From Lacticaseibacillus rhamnosus (GTDB lineage: Bacteria > Bacillota > Bacilli > Lactobacillales > Lactobacillaceae), in assembly GCF_900636965.1 (NCBI RefSeq), contig NZ_LR134331.1, positions 2,790,001-2,854,000 of the forward strand: a DNA stretch of 64,000 nt. The letters run 5' to 3'. Below the pieces are notes generated by a model, which saw only the letters and a list, made by a program, of their open reading frames with translations, searched no databases and was not told where the DNA came from. The stretch's first letter is position 1. Each line of letters opens with the position of its first letter. Below, piece by piece: positions 44,113 through 53,320 of this stretch. The position numbers and the translations under genes were made by a program.

Positions 44113-44176
44113 AATAAAAAAGGCGACAGTATCCGCAACCGCTGCATAGACCTAATGCGGTTGCGATACTGTCACC
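44113..44176 (-). terminator. Long terminator hairpin upstream of the SMR gene
   Basis: On the minus strand GACAGTATCGCAACCGC pairs with GCGGTTGCGGATACTGTC and is followed by CCTTTTTTATT. It lies about 40 bp before the SMR start, so it either ends the abrB transcript or acts as an attenuator for the exporter. Confidence 0.75.
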
Positions 44177-44352
44177 CGGTAGTGACTGGTTATTGAATTG
44201 CGATTAGTAGTTATCTTTTCACATATTTTAGGTGGTGTCAAATGGATGTGCGCGACACAAGCTGTCCGCTTATTAACGCTGAGGTTTGGCCATTCCTTTT
44301 TTGAATCACGACATTGACGGCTATCAATTGTTCCTCGATTAAACATTCCACG

Positions 44353-44616
44353 TTACTTATCCTTCAAATAGTCAATGCCGGTTTTATATTTGTCCATAAG
44401 ATCCTGGATGGTGGTAATTAATTCCTCTTTGCCTTCCATTTTACACCCCTTTATAACACGCATTTGCACTGTTCCATCTTCCATCATGTTGAATCGAACC
44501 TTGGTATTCTTCTTTATACCGCTCCGCCGTCTAATTTCGGCAGGTATCGTTACTTGACCTTTGCTAGTTACGGTTGCTTCTAAGAACTTTTTATGGGACA
44601 AAGACATACGTGCCAC
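44353..44616 (-). CDS. AbrB/SpoVT-family DNA-binding protein, orphan
   Basis: An 87-residue protein with the swapped-hairpin DNA-binding motif (ATVTSKGQVTIPAEIRRRSGI). Such proteins are transition-state regulators or antitoxins. No toxin gene (PemK/MazF or PIN) is adjacent on either side. It may regulate itself or be the remnant of a toxin-antitoxin pair. Confidence 0.75.
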   Translation of the reverse strand: MARMSLSHKKFLEATVTSKGQVTIPAEIRRRSGIKKNTKVRFNMMEDGTVQMRVIKGCKMEGKEELITTIQDLMDKYKTGIDYLKDK

Positions 44617-44893
44617 CCCTAGCTTTATTCTTACTTTTTTCTGACCTTATTTAAGGTTTAACACGAGGCAAGGAAAAAGTAAGCGCTATAGTTTGATTCT
44701 CTTAATCTATTTCTTGGAGCGTTTCACCCGCTTAATCCTTGGCCGTATCTCGTGGCACTGAACAAAGAAAACTCCAGGGATTTCTCCATAAAGCAATTAA
44801 TCGACGGTTTGATTTCCGTTATATTTCTAATCTAACTGATTACCATTAGTCCGCCTGCTCATCGTAAGTAATTTCTTGATTCCACTATAGCAT

Positions 44894-46507
44894 CTATCCC
44901 TCAGTCACATCTCTTATTGTTCCATCGCTCAAGTTCAAATGGCGGTTAAATAATCGTTGCATCTTCGGATCAATATGATGATCGATTTCCAAAATCGTTA
45001 ATGGACTATTTAGCAAAATCATATGAATTTCGTCAGCAGTCTTAGGATCAAGCGATGCAGTACCTTCGTCAATCACTAAGAATGTCTTATTGTATAAAAA
45101 TGCACGAGCTAATTCGATCCTTTTTTGTTCTCCTCCTGATAAGTTCGTTCCATTTTCCGCAACCATATAGTCAATACCATTAACTCGAACAAATTCAGAT
45201 AATCCCGCTTTTTTAAGTGCTATGAGAATCTGTTCATCCGTAAATTCTCTTCCCAATGTTAAGTTCATTCGTATGCTATCCGTAAAGATACTTGAGCTTT
45301 GACGCACCACGCCAAACATGTCGGGTAATGGTGCTACGGTGTCTCCTTGCGTTTCTTTAAGTTGCACTGTGCCTTTTCGTGGCTTGATTTGACCAATGAG
45401 AATATTGATAAAAGTCGATTTTCCAGCACCAGATGGACCTGTCAGTAACACCTTTTCGCCACTGTTAATTTGGAACGAAACATCACGTAGAATACTGGGA
45501 CTATTTTCTGAATGATATGAAAAATCCACTTCATCCATGGCTAAGGTGGCGAAGGGAATCGAGGTCCGTGTACTGCCCGCTGAAGTGAACAAATTAGGAT
45601 CAAGAGGTTGAAAAGATGTAATTTTTGCAATAGAAGGTCGTGCTGCGTTCATCATGCTATTTGCCCGCGCAATACCGAGAAAGACGTTAATAATCCAACT
45701 ACTTGAGTACTGGACAGCCACAAAACCGGCCAAAGAAACATTCCCTTTAATCACCATAACTATACCAATACCAATAGGAATATAAGTCATGGTATATGCG
45801 AGCGCCTCAGCTGCAAAGTTACTATTTGCAATAACGTTGTCTCGTTGTCGTCTGTTTTCGACGCCATTTGCAATAACGCCCTGACCGCGCTTTAAGAAAA
45901 AGGATAGCGCATTATAACTTAAGACAGAGTTTATATTACGCATGAGATCTGTCATGAACGTGACGTAACTCCCCATTGCCGAACTCCAGCTTTGAGATTT
46001 TTTCTCAATCTTAGATTTAAATATTTTAGGAATAAAAGGCGTTACGCTACCAAATAAGACGAAGATTATGGTCAATACCACACTTCCCCGAAGTGCAACT
46101 ACCAGTGTAAAGAGGACCGTTGAGACTGACTGAACCAACGTAAAAGCTTGTCGGATATAGTTATTCTCGATCAAATCTAGGTCATTGTTTAAAAAAGAAG
46201 TACGATCAGAGACCCCTTCCTCATTTGTTTCGATAAAGTTGGATTGAATAAGCCCCACACGGACGTTTTGATTAAAGTCTGCAATATTTTTATTCAAATA
46301 TCGTTGATAAAGCCAGTCAATCGTTGACAGTGCTATCATCCCAAAAATAATGAAGCCAATTGTCTCTATTACCACCACTACCCGCTTTTGGCTCACCAAT
46401 GCAAAGATTTGCGAATAGGCCCATGTATTGAATGGAATCATCAAGCCTGAAAATGCAGATAATATAATACAAACTAAGAGTGACCGCTTATTCATGTATT
46501 TTCTCAT
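44894..46507 (-). CDS. ABC exporter (fused membrane and ATPase domains)
   Basis: A 537-residue half-transporter: six membrane helices (about 10-300), then the ATPase with Walker A GPSGAGKST, signature LSGGEQKRIELARAF, Walker B FLVIDEGTASLD and switch region LEIDHHID. It has no peptidase or bacteriocin-processing domain. The start at 46507 follows GGAGG. Codon use is more AT-rich than the neighbours, which suggests acquisition. The exported compound is unknown; a peptide or lipid is plausible. Confidence 0.8.
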   Translation of the reverse strand: MRKYMNKRSLLVCIILSAFSGLMIPFNTWAYSQIFALVSQKRVVVVIETIGFIIFGMIALSTIDWLYQRYLNKNIADFNQNVRVGLIQSNFIETNEEGVSDRTSFLNNDLDLIENNYIRQAFTLVQSVSTVLFTLVVALRGSVVLTIIFVLFGSVTPFIPKIFKSKIEKKSQSWSSAMGSYVTFMTDLMRNINSVLSYNALSFFLKRGQGVIANGVENRRQRDNVIANSNFAAEALAYTMTYIPIGIGIVMVIKGNVSLAGFVAVQYSSSWIINVFLGIARANSMMNAARPSIAKITSFQPLDPNLFTSAGSTRTSIPFATLAMDEVDFSYHSENSPSILRDVSFQINSGEKVLLTGPSGAGKSTFINILIGQIKPRKGTVQLKETQGDTVAPLPDMFGVVRQSSSIFTDSIRMNLTLGREFTDEQILIALKKAGLSEFVRVNGIDYMVAENGTNLSGGEQKRIELARAFLYNKTFLVIDEGTASLDPKTADEIHMILLNSPLTILEIDHHIDPKMQRLFNRHLNLSDGTIRDVTEG

Positions 46508-46519
46508 AATAGCCTCCAC

Positions 46520-47323
46520 GCGCCGTTAAAGTGATATCATCTCTTACACTGTTTGAACGCCAGCGGGTTTGTGATCCGTAATCCGTAAGCGGTCGTCAAA
46601 AAAGCTAAAGCAATGGACAGAATTTATGCTTATCTATCCGCTCCGCATGATATTGACTATGGATCCTAGCCTCAGTTTTCTAGAACACAATATGTCTTAG
46701 TTTGCAACAAGACTGTTTGACCAGTCCTAAGTCCAGCAGTGAACTGGAATGCTTTAATATTTGCTCTTCTGTATGTTTGACAAATCACCTAGCTAAAAGC
46801 TTCACAGAAGTAGTGATAATTGTTGTATTACCACATGTTGTATTACCACACATTCTTTGTCTTTCTGTTCCATCGCTGAATTAGATGAATTAATTGCGAA
46901 AATCTTCTAATTTTAAAACACGCTACCGCAAATTAGATATAACTAATGATTTGATTGTAACTACATTAAATATCGGTGTCAATTAATTATTTCAACTTAA
47001 CTTGATTTAAATCCGGCATTTAAATCCAGCTTGAACTTGCAATAAATTGTTTGATACTTATTTCAGTTAAAGAAAGCCGAAATCCACGTGCAGCTTGTGA
47101 TTGCAGAATGACATGCCCATGTTGATTTATCGTAAACTCCTGATCTTAACTTTAAAAAAATGGTTCAAGTCTACAACTGCCAATCCGTTCTCCTTCTCTT
47201 TTCTGGTTATTTCAGGTTACAATATGGCGACGAGTCATCAATAGTATCTTCATATTCGATACTGTCTTCCCGCATTTATTCTCCGATGAAGTAACGAACT
47301 TTCTTAAAGTGAGGTCTAATCCT
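46520..47323. other. AT-rich intergenic region with decayed sequence
   Basis: About 800 bp without a convincing full gene. It holds a 15-bp tandem repeat (46821-46850). A leftward open fragment at 47020-47145 reads like a protein C-terminus (TINQHGHVILQSQAARGF). A 22-residue leftward micro-ORF at 47207-47275 (MREDSIEYEDTIDDSSPYCNLK, GGAG upstream) is also present. This fits a patch of degraded, possibly acquired DNA upstream of the ABC exporter. Confidence 0.45.
46821..46850. repeat. Tandem 15-bp direct repeat
   Basis: TGTTGTATTACCACA occurs twice head to tail with no mismatch. It lies in non-coding DNA. A slippage product or a protein-binding repeat are both possible. Confidence 0.6.
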
Positions 47324-47653
47324 ATGCAGACATTTTACAAAAATCGTCCCGCCACGGTTTGGCAAATCAGCAAGACGAACCAACGTCCTGATTGGGTACA
47401 AGAGGCGTTTGATCAAAATTACCTTACGTGGTTAGATGATCGCCTTCGAATTGTCATGGCCGGTTTGTATTCACCCATGATCCCAAGCTTGCAAAACGAA
47501 AAAGCCGATATTTTCCATGATCATGGTGTTATGTTCGGCATCACTTCGATCGGTTATTTAGGAGATTATCTAGACGTTACAAATCATCGTGTTGTCACGA
47601 AAGAACAATTTTCAAAGCACTATCAAATCCATGCGTCAGGTACTTGGACATAA
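47324..47653 (+). CDS. Small protein of unknown function
   Basis: A 109-residue soluble protein beginning MQTFYKNRPATVWQISK. The start is the ATG at 47324, preceded by GTGAGGT. It contains a His/Asp segment (ADIFHDHGVMFG) of unknown meaning and no membrane helix. It ends at a strong terminator, so it is expressed as a single gene. I do not recognise the family. Confidence 0.55.
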   Translation: MQTFYKNRPATVWQISKTNQRPDWVQEAFDQNYLTWLDDRLRIVMAGLYSPMIPSLQNEKADIFHDHGVMFGITSIGYLGDYLDVTNHRVVTKEQFSKHYQIHASGTWT

Positions 47654-47661
47654 TGGGTATT

Positions 47662-47710
47662 TAAAAAGCAATCGCCTCGTCTCCAAAAACTGACGAGCGA
47701 TTGCTTTTTA
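47662..47710. terminator. Strong symmetric terminator
   Basis: AAAAAGCAATCGCCTCGTC and GACGAGCGATTGCTTTTT pair with only a one-base bulge. A- and T-tracts on both sides allow use in both directions. Confidence 0.85.
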
Positions 47711-47760
47711 ATTGCTGCGGGGTCAGTAAATACTGTGGTAACTAAACCCTGTCGAGCACT

Positions 47761-48009
47761 TTAGAAATTCCGTGCAAAAGACCAGAGAATGACCCACTGA
47801 ACAAAAACAAATGAAAGCGTATAGGTCAGTGCCCAGCGGCTGCCGGATTGGACAATGAGGAACCCGGCCAGATTTCCAATGATGATCAAACCGATCACAA
47901 TTGCGATAAGTTCTTTGGTGCGATGATCAATTTTGCCTTTGTAGGTTTTAACGATCCATAAAATAACAACAGACGTAAATAAAACGTTAATGACATCACC
48001 GAACATCAT
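47761..48009 (-). CDS. Small three-helix membrane protein
   Basis: An 82-residue hydrophobic protein with three predicted helices separated by a basic loop (KTYKGKIDHRTKE). The ATG at 48009 follows TTGAGGTGG. No family is recognised and there is no operon partner. Confidence 0.55.
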   Translation of the reverse strand: MMFGDVINVLFTSVVILWIVKTYKGKIDHRTKELIAIVIGLIIIGNLAGFLIVQSGSRWALTYTLSFVFVQWVILWSFARNF

Positions 48010-48194
48010 GGTGACCACCTCAAATTGTGCGAGCCAACTCGTTGTTGCAAATGGCTTGTTAACCTGACATGCGAGCTAAGTTCCTAGTAAAAGTATCGAA
48101 CGGCGCCACGATCCTTTTCCTAGCGTTAATCTACTGCCAATTCGCACTAGACGTCAACTATTAATGCTTCTTCTTTTTCCTAGAGATCATCAAA

Positions 48195-48818
48195 TCACTT
48201 TACCCGTTCAACCACCTGCTGTATCGCCTCCGCAAACGCTTGGGGTTGGGTGATGTTCAACTCATGCCCGCCTGCTAGAACCTCAAGTTGACTTTGCGGC
48301 ATTAACCGGTTCAAGCGCTTGGCTGCACCGCGATTAGCCCAGTCGCGAGACCCGTATAAGATTGTGGTCGGGACGGCAACGGTTGCCAACTTCGCCCTTA
48401 AATCAAGTTGCATCAGCGAATCAGTCAAGGTACGTACTTGCGATTTGGTAACACCTAGATCAGCGAATGCCGAATCTGGTTGAAATCGGAACATCACATC
48501 TTGCGCCTTCATCAATAATCGGTTTGGCGGTGAGTACTGCGGTGCGCTAACTAAGGCCCCGACAATTTTAGTGGCTGGGTGGCAAAGCTGCATTAGCGTT
48601 AAAACAGCACCCAAAGACAAACCGCACAAAATAACCGGGGTTTGATTCTTTTGTAAGTCCCTTGCCAGTTTGTCATTGAGCATCGACAATGTCAGCGAGT
48701 CGTTTGGCGTTAGTCCGGCAAATACATCAAACGTGCGACTGGGCACCCGTAACTGCTTTTGAACCGGTTGCCAAACATCGGCAGACTGCCCTAAGCCCTG
48801 AACTAAGATAATTTCCAT
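48195..48818 (-). CDS. Alpha/beta-hydrolase
   Basis: A 207-residue hydrolase with nucleophile elbow GLSLG (CGLSLGAVL), N-terminal VQGLGQSADVW and the late His in AGGHELN. Asp of the triad is probably in YGSRDW. It resembles small esterases or menaquinone-pathway-like hydrolases. Substrate not determinable. Confidence 0.78.
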   Translation of the reverse strand: MEIILVQGLGQSADVWQPVQKQLRVPSRTFDVFAGLTPNDSLTLSMLNDKLARDLQKNQTPVILCGLSLGAVLTLMQLCHPATKIVGALVSAPQYSPPNRLLMKAQDVMFRFQPDSAFADLGVTKSQVRTLTDSLMQLDLRAKLATVAVPTTILYGSRDWANRGAAKRLNRLMPQSQLEVLAGGHELNITQPQAFAEAIQQVVERVK

Positions 48819-49014
48819 ATGCCCTCCGTCAATAATGATATTAGGATCACTTTTGCATGATAGTTCTAATCTACCTGATGATTGACACTTTGTCTGCCCC
48901 GCGCGCCATTAAGTTCCCTGAGTGGTAGGTAAAAAGATCCCCACTTCCGTTTTCGGGATAGGCGTATGCAAAAAGATAGGCAGTTTATCAGCAGAGGCAG
49001 GTGTTTTCCTCCGA

Positions 49015-49515
49015 TTACTGTGCCGGCTTCCGCACCATAACAAGTTCCCGAATCGTTCCAAATTTCGTCGCATCTTCAAGGACCGTCTTAGTTTCAGTGA
49101 AGCCAAAGCGGCGGTAAAATGCTTGCGCCGCGTGATTGTTGTCAAGTACGCGCACATAGTCATTCGAATAAGCCCCATCAAGTTCCTTGAGCGCGGCGTT
49201 AAGCAAGCGTTCGCCAACATGCTGCCGCTGAAACGCTGGCAAAACATAAATCGAGTAAAGCTCACCCCACCCAGCACGTTCTGCCATGCGCGCCGGTCCA
49301 TAACTACAAACGCCGACAATACCGGCGATGTCGTCAATTGCTAGGAACGTGTTTTGCCAGCGGCGCTCAGGATGCCAGCTGGCCGGACTCAGCTGTTTCA
49401 AAAAGCTCGCAGGAATCAGATCCCAGTAAGCCACTTGCCAAGTCGTATAGTAAATTTGTTTAATTGCTGCAAAATCACTGTTCGGTGTAGCTGCTTGGAT
49501 GCGAATGTTGGTCAT
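49015..49515 (-). CDS. GNAT-family N-acetyltransferase
   Basis: A 166-residue GNAT protein with acetyl-CoA motif VLPAFQRQHVGERLLNAAL and FYRRFGFTETK near the end. It lies 3 bp downstream of the HAD phosphatase gene and is probably cotranscribed with it and with the tyrosine phosphatase gene. Substrate unknown. Confidence 0.8.
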   Translation of the reverse strand: MTNIRIQAATPNSDFAAIKQIYYTTWQVAYWDLIPASFLKQLSPASWHPERRWQNTFLAIDDIAGIVGVCSYGPARMAERAGWGELYSIYVLPAFQRQHVGERLLNAALKELDGAYSNDYVRVLDNNHAAQAFYRRFGFTETKTVLEDATKFGTIRELVMVRKPAQ

Positions 49516-49518
49516 TGC

Positions 49519-50052
49519 CTACCTCGCCTCTTTTTCCTGTTGATTGTACCGAAGAATCCAAGCTGCAGCGGCTGCCAAATCTGCACATTCAACATAGTTC
49601 CCGACAACATCCTGCCGGCCAGCACTTCCGCGACCGGTTGCAACATGAATGCCAAGAATCCCGGCGTTATCAGCACATTGCATATCGGCCCGATAACTGT
49701 CACCGATGATTACCGCTTCCTGATTCTTAAAATGATATTTCAAATGAGCCTGACCAATAAGACCGGTCTTCGGCTTTCGGCAGGTACAACCAGCATTTTC
49801 AGCGTGCGGACAAATAAACGCATCGCTACATCCCAGCTTAAAAAGCGAGCGGCGTAATGCTGCTTCGTCCAACTGACCCGCAGCAATCTTTGTCTGATTC
49901 GTCAAAGCAAAAACCTGAAGCCCAGCCATTTTCAAAGCGCGAATCCCCGCGACACTGCCTGCGAAAGGAACAAATTGACGAATAGGCGTAAAATGACCAT
50001 CGCCTCCAATTGTCCCGTCACGATCAATGAACACGATCTTAATCGGCATCAC
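49519..50052 (-). CDS. HAD-IIIA phosphatase (GmhB/HisB-N-like)
   Basis: A 177-residue phosphatase with the catalytic DxD (VFIDRDGTIGG), motif II Thr in ALTNQT, Lys in CRKPKTG and motif III IGDSYRADM. A zinc loop CPHAENAGCTC (Cys-His-Cys-Cys) is present as in GmhB and HisB phosphatases. The natural substrate is probably a sugar or histidinol phosphate. No heptose or histidine genes are nearby. Confidence 0.82.
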   Translation of the reverse strand: MMPIKIVFIDRDGTIGGDGHFTPIRQFVPFAGSVAGIRALKMAGLQVFALTNQTKIAAGQLDEAALRRSLFKLGCSDAFICPHAENAGCTCRKPKTGLIGQAHLKYHFKNQEAVIIGDSYRADMQCADNAGILGIHVATGRGSAGRQDVVGNYVECADLAAAAAWILRYNQQEKEAR

Positions 50053-50062
50053 ATCGTCACCG

Positions 50063-50812
50063 TCATTTCGTTAAATACAGATCGCGAAACCGGTTAATTT
50101 CAGCTGGTGACAATTGCAGCCCCTCATGTAAATATTGATCAAAAGAGCCAAAATGTTCTGTCACCACCTGGAAAAAACGCTGTAAATACGCTGCATCCAC
50201 CGTTAACGCTTCGCCAATGGCCTGTAGTTTCTGCTCGCCAGACCCTTGCTTTTTTAAGCCAGCGAGAATTTCTTCGTTGGCTTTTTTACGTTCCTGATTA
50301 GTCCGCAGATAATCCGCCATGATGTCTTGATCAGATACACCGAGGATTTCTAAAATAATCGCAGCGCCAACTCCGGTCCGATCCTTGCCGGCAAAACAGT
50401 GAAAAATCGTTGGCCGATCTGGCACCAATAACGCTTGAATCAATGCGCGATAACCAGTTTGAGCCGAACTGCTTACTGCCAGCTGCTCATACGTTGCCAA
50501 CATATTTTCGCGGACACTGCCTTGCTCGGTAATCATACGGCCGAGACTGGCATTATTAGCGGTGGCGTCTTTTAAAATATCCAACACCGCATAATCGGCG
50601 CCCGGCCACACGGTATCCGGAAACTGGGCACGCTCATCGGCACTGCGCATGTCAACAATCTGCTTGATGCCTAGATCCTTAGCTAAATAATGTTCCTGCG
50701 CTTCATCCAGTTCAAACAACTGACCGGAACGATAAATCAAGCCAGCTTTAACCGCTTGCCCGTTCGCATTCCGATACCCGCCAAGTGACCGAAAATTCGT
50801 AATCTTTTCCAT
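50063..50812 (-). CDS. Tyrosine/serine phosphatase (Y_phosphatase3 type)
   Basis: A 249-residue phosphatase with P-loop HCFAGKDRTGVGAAI (CxxGKDRTG) and N-terminal NFRSLGGYRNANG. This form acts on phosphotyrosine or phosphoinositides and is common in lactobacilli and Listeria (LipA-like). It has no signal peptide. It is first in a probable unit with the HAD phosphatase and the acetyltransferase. Confidence 0.85.
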   Translation of the reverse strand: MEKITNFRSLGGYRNANGQAVKAGLIYRSGQLFELDEAQEHYLAKDLGIKQIVDMRSADERAQFPDTVWPGADYAVLDILKDATANNASLGRMITEQGSVRENMLATYEQLAVSSSAQTGYRALIQALLVPDRPTIFHCFAGKDRTGVGAAIILEILGVSDQDIMADYLRTNQERKKANEEILAGLKKQGSGEQKLQAIGEALTVDAAYLQRFFQVVTEHFGSFDQYLHEGLQLSPAEINRFRDLYLTK

Positions 50813-50874
50813 TTCTAATCCGCCCTTTCACTGTGACGCCAACCGATAATAGTTTCAACTCACACAGAACGGTG

Positions 50875-51354
50875 TTAATGCCGCTGCGGAAACTTTTCCA
50901 ATCGATAAAGCTGTTGATCATCCACCGTTGCATCCCCATTTTTAAACGCATACCCCATGTGGCGGTAAAAGTTCACAGCAGTAATCGAAGCAGGAATCTC
51001 AACCCGATGTGCCTTTTTAAAATAGGGATCATGTTCCAATGTCTGAATGATCAATTTTCCAATACCACGCTTTTGATAAGCTGGCAGCACGAAAATGTCA
51101 AAAAAGCTAAATTCCGTCTCACTGCCCCAGTAAGGTCCGATGGCGCCGGTGCCTACAATTTTATCCGCATCACACACTAAGTAAAAATGCGTCTGCTTGG
51201 CCTTTTCAATGAAGAAAGTCGGATTCATTCGCTGAATACTTGCCTCTAAGTAAGCTTGCGAGTAATCCGCGCGATTTGAGATTCTCAGCGTCTGGGCAAC
51301 AACCGCGGCTACTTCTTGGGCATCTTCCGACCGAAACCGCCTGATATTTAGCAT
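50875..51354 (-). CDS. GNAT-family N-acetyltransferase
   Basis: A 159-residue GNAT protein with motif A LPAYQKRGIGKLIIQTLE and late NFYRHMGYAFKNG. The start at 51354 follows GGAGGGGG; a 61-codon in-frame extension reads into the neighbouring gene and is rejected. Substrate unknown. Confidence 0.82.
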   Translation of the reverse strand: MLNIRRFRSEDAQEVAAVVAQTLRISNRADYSQAYLEASIQRMNPTFFIEKAKQTHFYLVCDADKIVGTGAIGPYWGSETEFSFFDIFVLPAYQKRGIGKLIIQTLEHDPYFKKAHRVEIPASITAVNFYRHMGYAFKNGDATVDDQQLYRLEKFPQRH

Positions 51355-51406
51355 ACTGCCATCCCCCTCCAGAAACCTGACGTGTCCATGCGCCCCTTGT
51401 ATCCGC

Positions 51407-52078
51407 TTAATCCTGATCCGGTTCAGACGCCAAGCAAGCAGCCGGCAACTGCAAATTGTGCCAGTCAGTTTCGTGATAGTCTTCCATAAATTGTTCAATA
51501 TACTGGCAGGCATAAATATCCAACAGCCGCCGTCCACCTTCTGTCAGGTACATCAGAAGGGACTTTTGACTGGTAAAGCTGCCAATTAAATCAGTTCCAT
51601 ACAGTTGCCCAAGTGCCTGATTAAGATCGGCTGACAACCCGTTCATCATCACGCGCGGTCGTTTACCCAACTGAATCAGCTGGTAAAAGATCATCGCTTG
51701 CGACTCTTGGGAAAACGTGGCATAGCTGTCATCAATTTGAAAGGTTGTCCGATGGTGATGCCCATATTTTACCAGTGACAAGACGAAAAAATCCCGATAG
51801 CAAAAGGTCAGCCATGGTGCCGTCTTCAGGAACGCCGTCAAATCAGCCGTCAATTGTTCCTGTGAGCGCAAGACAAATGTCGGCACTTTTTGAAACCCGC
51901 TGAAAGAACGATGATTGCTGACCCGAATCGGCAAATATTGGTTCTGCGAATGGCCAAGAATCACATACATGGACTGGCTTTTACGCGCTCGATAGAAACT
52001 AATCATATGATCCCCAGAATCTAATGCCTGGGCAATGGCCGCTTTAACATGCAACTCAAGTTTTTCACTCATCTGCAT
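51407..52078 (-). CDS. Protein of unknown function
   Basis: A 223-residue soluble protein, possibly starting two codons later at MSEKLELHVK. Charged and aromatic residues are evenly spread (SFYRARKSQSMYVILGHS; HHHRTTFQIDDSYATF). No motif I recognise and no membrane helix. It is followed 52 bp later by an acetyltransferase gene on the same strand. Confidence 0.55.
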   Translation of the reverse strand: MQMSEKLELHVKAAIAQALDSGDHMISFYRARKSQSMYVILGHSQNQYLPIRVSNHRSFSGFQKVPTFVLRSQEQLTADLTAFLKTAPWLTFCYRDFFVLSLVKYGHHHRTTFQIDDSYATFSQESQAMIFYQLIQLGKRPRVMMNGLSADLNQALGQLYGTDLIGSFTSQKSLLMYLTEGGRRLLDIYACQYIEQFMEDYHETDWHNLQLPAACLASEPDQD

Positions 52079-52170
52079 CAGCTCACCTCGCTTTCAAAAT
52101 CCCGGTTGCTACTAACTTAACACACGGATTGACTAGCTGGTGACGATTAATGAAAAGTTATGGTTGCTAG

Positions 52171-52287
52171 CGATGTTCTGATGCCAAAAGTGCAACGTTC
52201 TTCGGCCAACAAGTCTTCAACTGCCTGATTGATAACGGGATCATCACTGGCAAAAGATTGGACCTGCCGGCTGTGAAGATCTATTAA
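52171..52287 (+). pseudogene. C-terminal remnant of an unidentified gene
   Basis: An open stretch of 38 codons ends in TAA at 52285-52287 and reads like a folded protein end (TFFGQQVFNCLIDNG, then LDLPAVKIY). It has no start or ribosome site and an in-frame stop just upstream. A terminator follows immediately (52296-52325), as after a true gene. It looks like the 3' scrap of a deleted rightward gene. Confidence 0.35.
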
Positions 52288-52295
52288 CTCGTACA

Positions 52296-52325
52296 GAAAA
52301 AGTCTCCGCAATTGGAGACTTTTTC
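52296..52325. terminator. Intrinsic terminator
   Basis: AAAAAGTCTCC and GGAGACTTTTT form a perfect stem around GCAATT. It can serve the leftward ASCH gene and the rightward remnant. Confidence 0.8.
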
Positions 52326-52350
52326 TTCGGCATCAATAAATACTGCTACA

Positions 52351-52797
52351 TCAAAGCGGATACACCACATGAAAAGACTCAAGCACAATCCGCGCCGTTT
52401 CCGGGTCAAACTGCTTCCCCTCTGCTGCGTATTCGTTTTTGAAAAATGCCAGATGAACGGCGCGCCAATATGCCAGGCTCCGATCGCCTTCACCTTCGCG
52501 ATAAGCGTGATCGGCACTGACAGCTAAAAAGGGCTGCACTTCAACCGCATCTGTATACGTCACACAAACCGGTTCATCTGCACCATTTAAAATCACGCCA
52601 TAAGCGCCAACCTGAGGCAATGGTTCATCTGCTGCGTACAAATCCCGCGCACTGGCTGCTGCTGTTTTTTTGCCTGCAAGGACTAACGCCGCCAACTTAT
52701 CTGCTTCGGCGCCGAATTGATAGGCACTTTGTAAAGTCGTTGGTGCTGGCAGGTTCAAAGCCTGCTTAGCCTTTGTAAAATACGCTTCTGGTGTCAT
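52351..52797 (-). CDS. ASCH-domain protein
   Basis: A 148-residue protein of the ASCH (PUA-like) family. Features are LVLAGKKTAAASARDLY, YGVILNGADEPVCVTYT and GEGDRSLAYWRAVH. Such proteins bind RNA or act on modified nucleosides (amidohydrolase activity is known for some). The start at 52797 follows AAAGGG. It lies 43 bp after rlmH and may be cotranscribed with it. Confidence 0.8.
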   Translation of the reverse strand: MTPEAYFTKAKQALNLPAPTTLQSAYQFGAEADKLAALVLAGKKTAAASARDLYAADEPLPQVGAYGVILNGADEPVCVTYTDAVEVQPFLAVSADHAYREGEGDRSLAYWRAVHLAFFKNEYAAEGKQFDPETARIVLESFHVVYPL

Positions 52798-52840
52798 CAC
52801 ATAACCCTTTCTGTTCATATTCTTTGACGGATCTTCACGC

Positions 52841-53320
52841 TCATTTGTGATATGGACTGCCGATATTAATCATAAAGGCCCGGTAAATCTGTTCCATTAA
52901 TACTAACCGCATTAGCTGATGCGGCATGGTCAGCTTGCCGAAACTAAGCGTATCATTGGCCCGCTTCATCACGGCTGGTGACAAGCCAAGCGAACCGCCG
53001 ATCACGAAGGTAATATCCGAATGCCCGTATGTACCAAGATCGGCAATTTCTTTGGCAAAAACTTCGGAAGGTCGCTGTTTACCTTCAATGGCCAAGGCGA
53101 TTACCCATTCTTTGTCTTTGATCTTATTCAAAATCCGATCGCCTTCCTTGGCTTTTACGTCTGCCATTTCGGCTTCGGAAAGATTCTCCGGCGCCTTTTC
53201 ATCGGCCACCTCGACAATTTTAACTTTTGCAAATTTGTCCATCCGTTTTAAATACTCCGCTATGCCGTCGCGAAAATACTTCTCTTTCAGCTTACCCACA
53301 CCAATGATCTTAATGTTCAT
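52841..53320 (-). CDS. rlmH: 23S rRNA pseudouridine-1915 N3-methyltransferase
   Basis: A 159-residue SPOUT methyltransferase of exactly the usual length. It begins [16 protein letters not shown], has the SAM-binding knot [13 protein letters not shown] and ends [26 protein letters not shown] in sense. It methylates pseudouridine 1915 of 23S rRNA. A housekeeping gene often near the origin of replication in Firmicutes. Confidence 0.97.
   Translation of the reverse strand: MNIKIIGVGKLKEKYFRDGIAEYLKRMDKFAKVKIVEVADEKAPENLSEAEMADVKAKEGDRILNKIKDKEWVIALAIEGKQRPSEVFAKEIADLGTYGHSDITFVIGGSLGLSPAVMKRANDTLSFGKLTMPHQLMRLVLMEQIYRAFMINIGSPYHK

Noticed and set aside
43583-44150. Guanidine riboswitch before the SMR exporter
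   Set aside because: No ykkC consensus and no paired ACGR-loop hairpins were recognised; only a terminator is supported.
46702-46884. 60-residue rightward frame as a peptide-pheromone or bacteriocin gene
   Set aside because: There is no ribosome site, the tandem 15-bp repeat lies within it, and composition is not protein-like.
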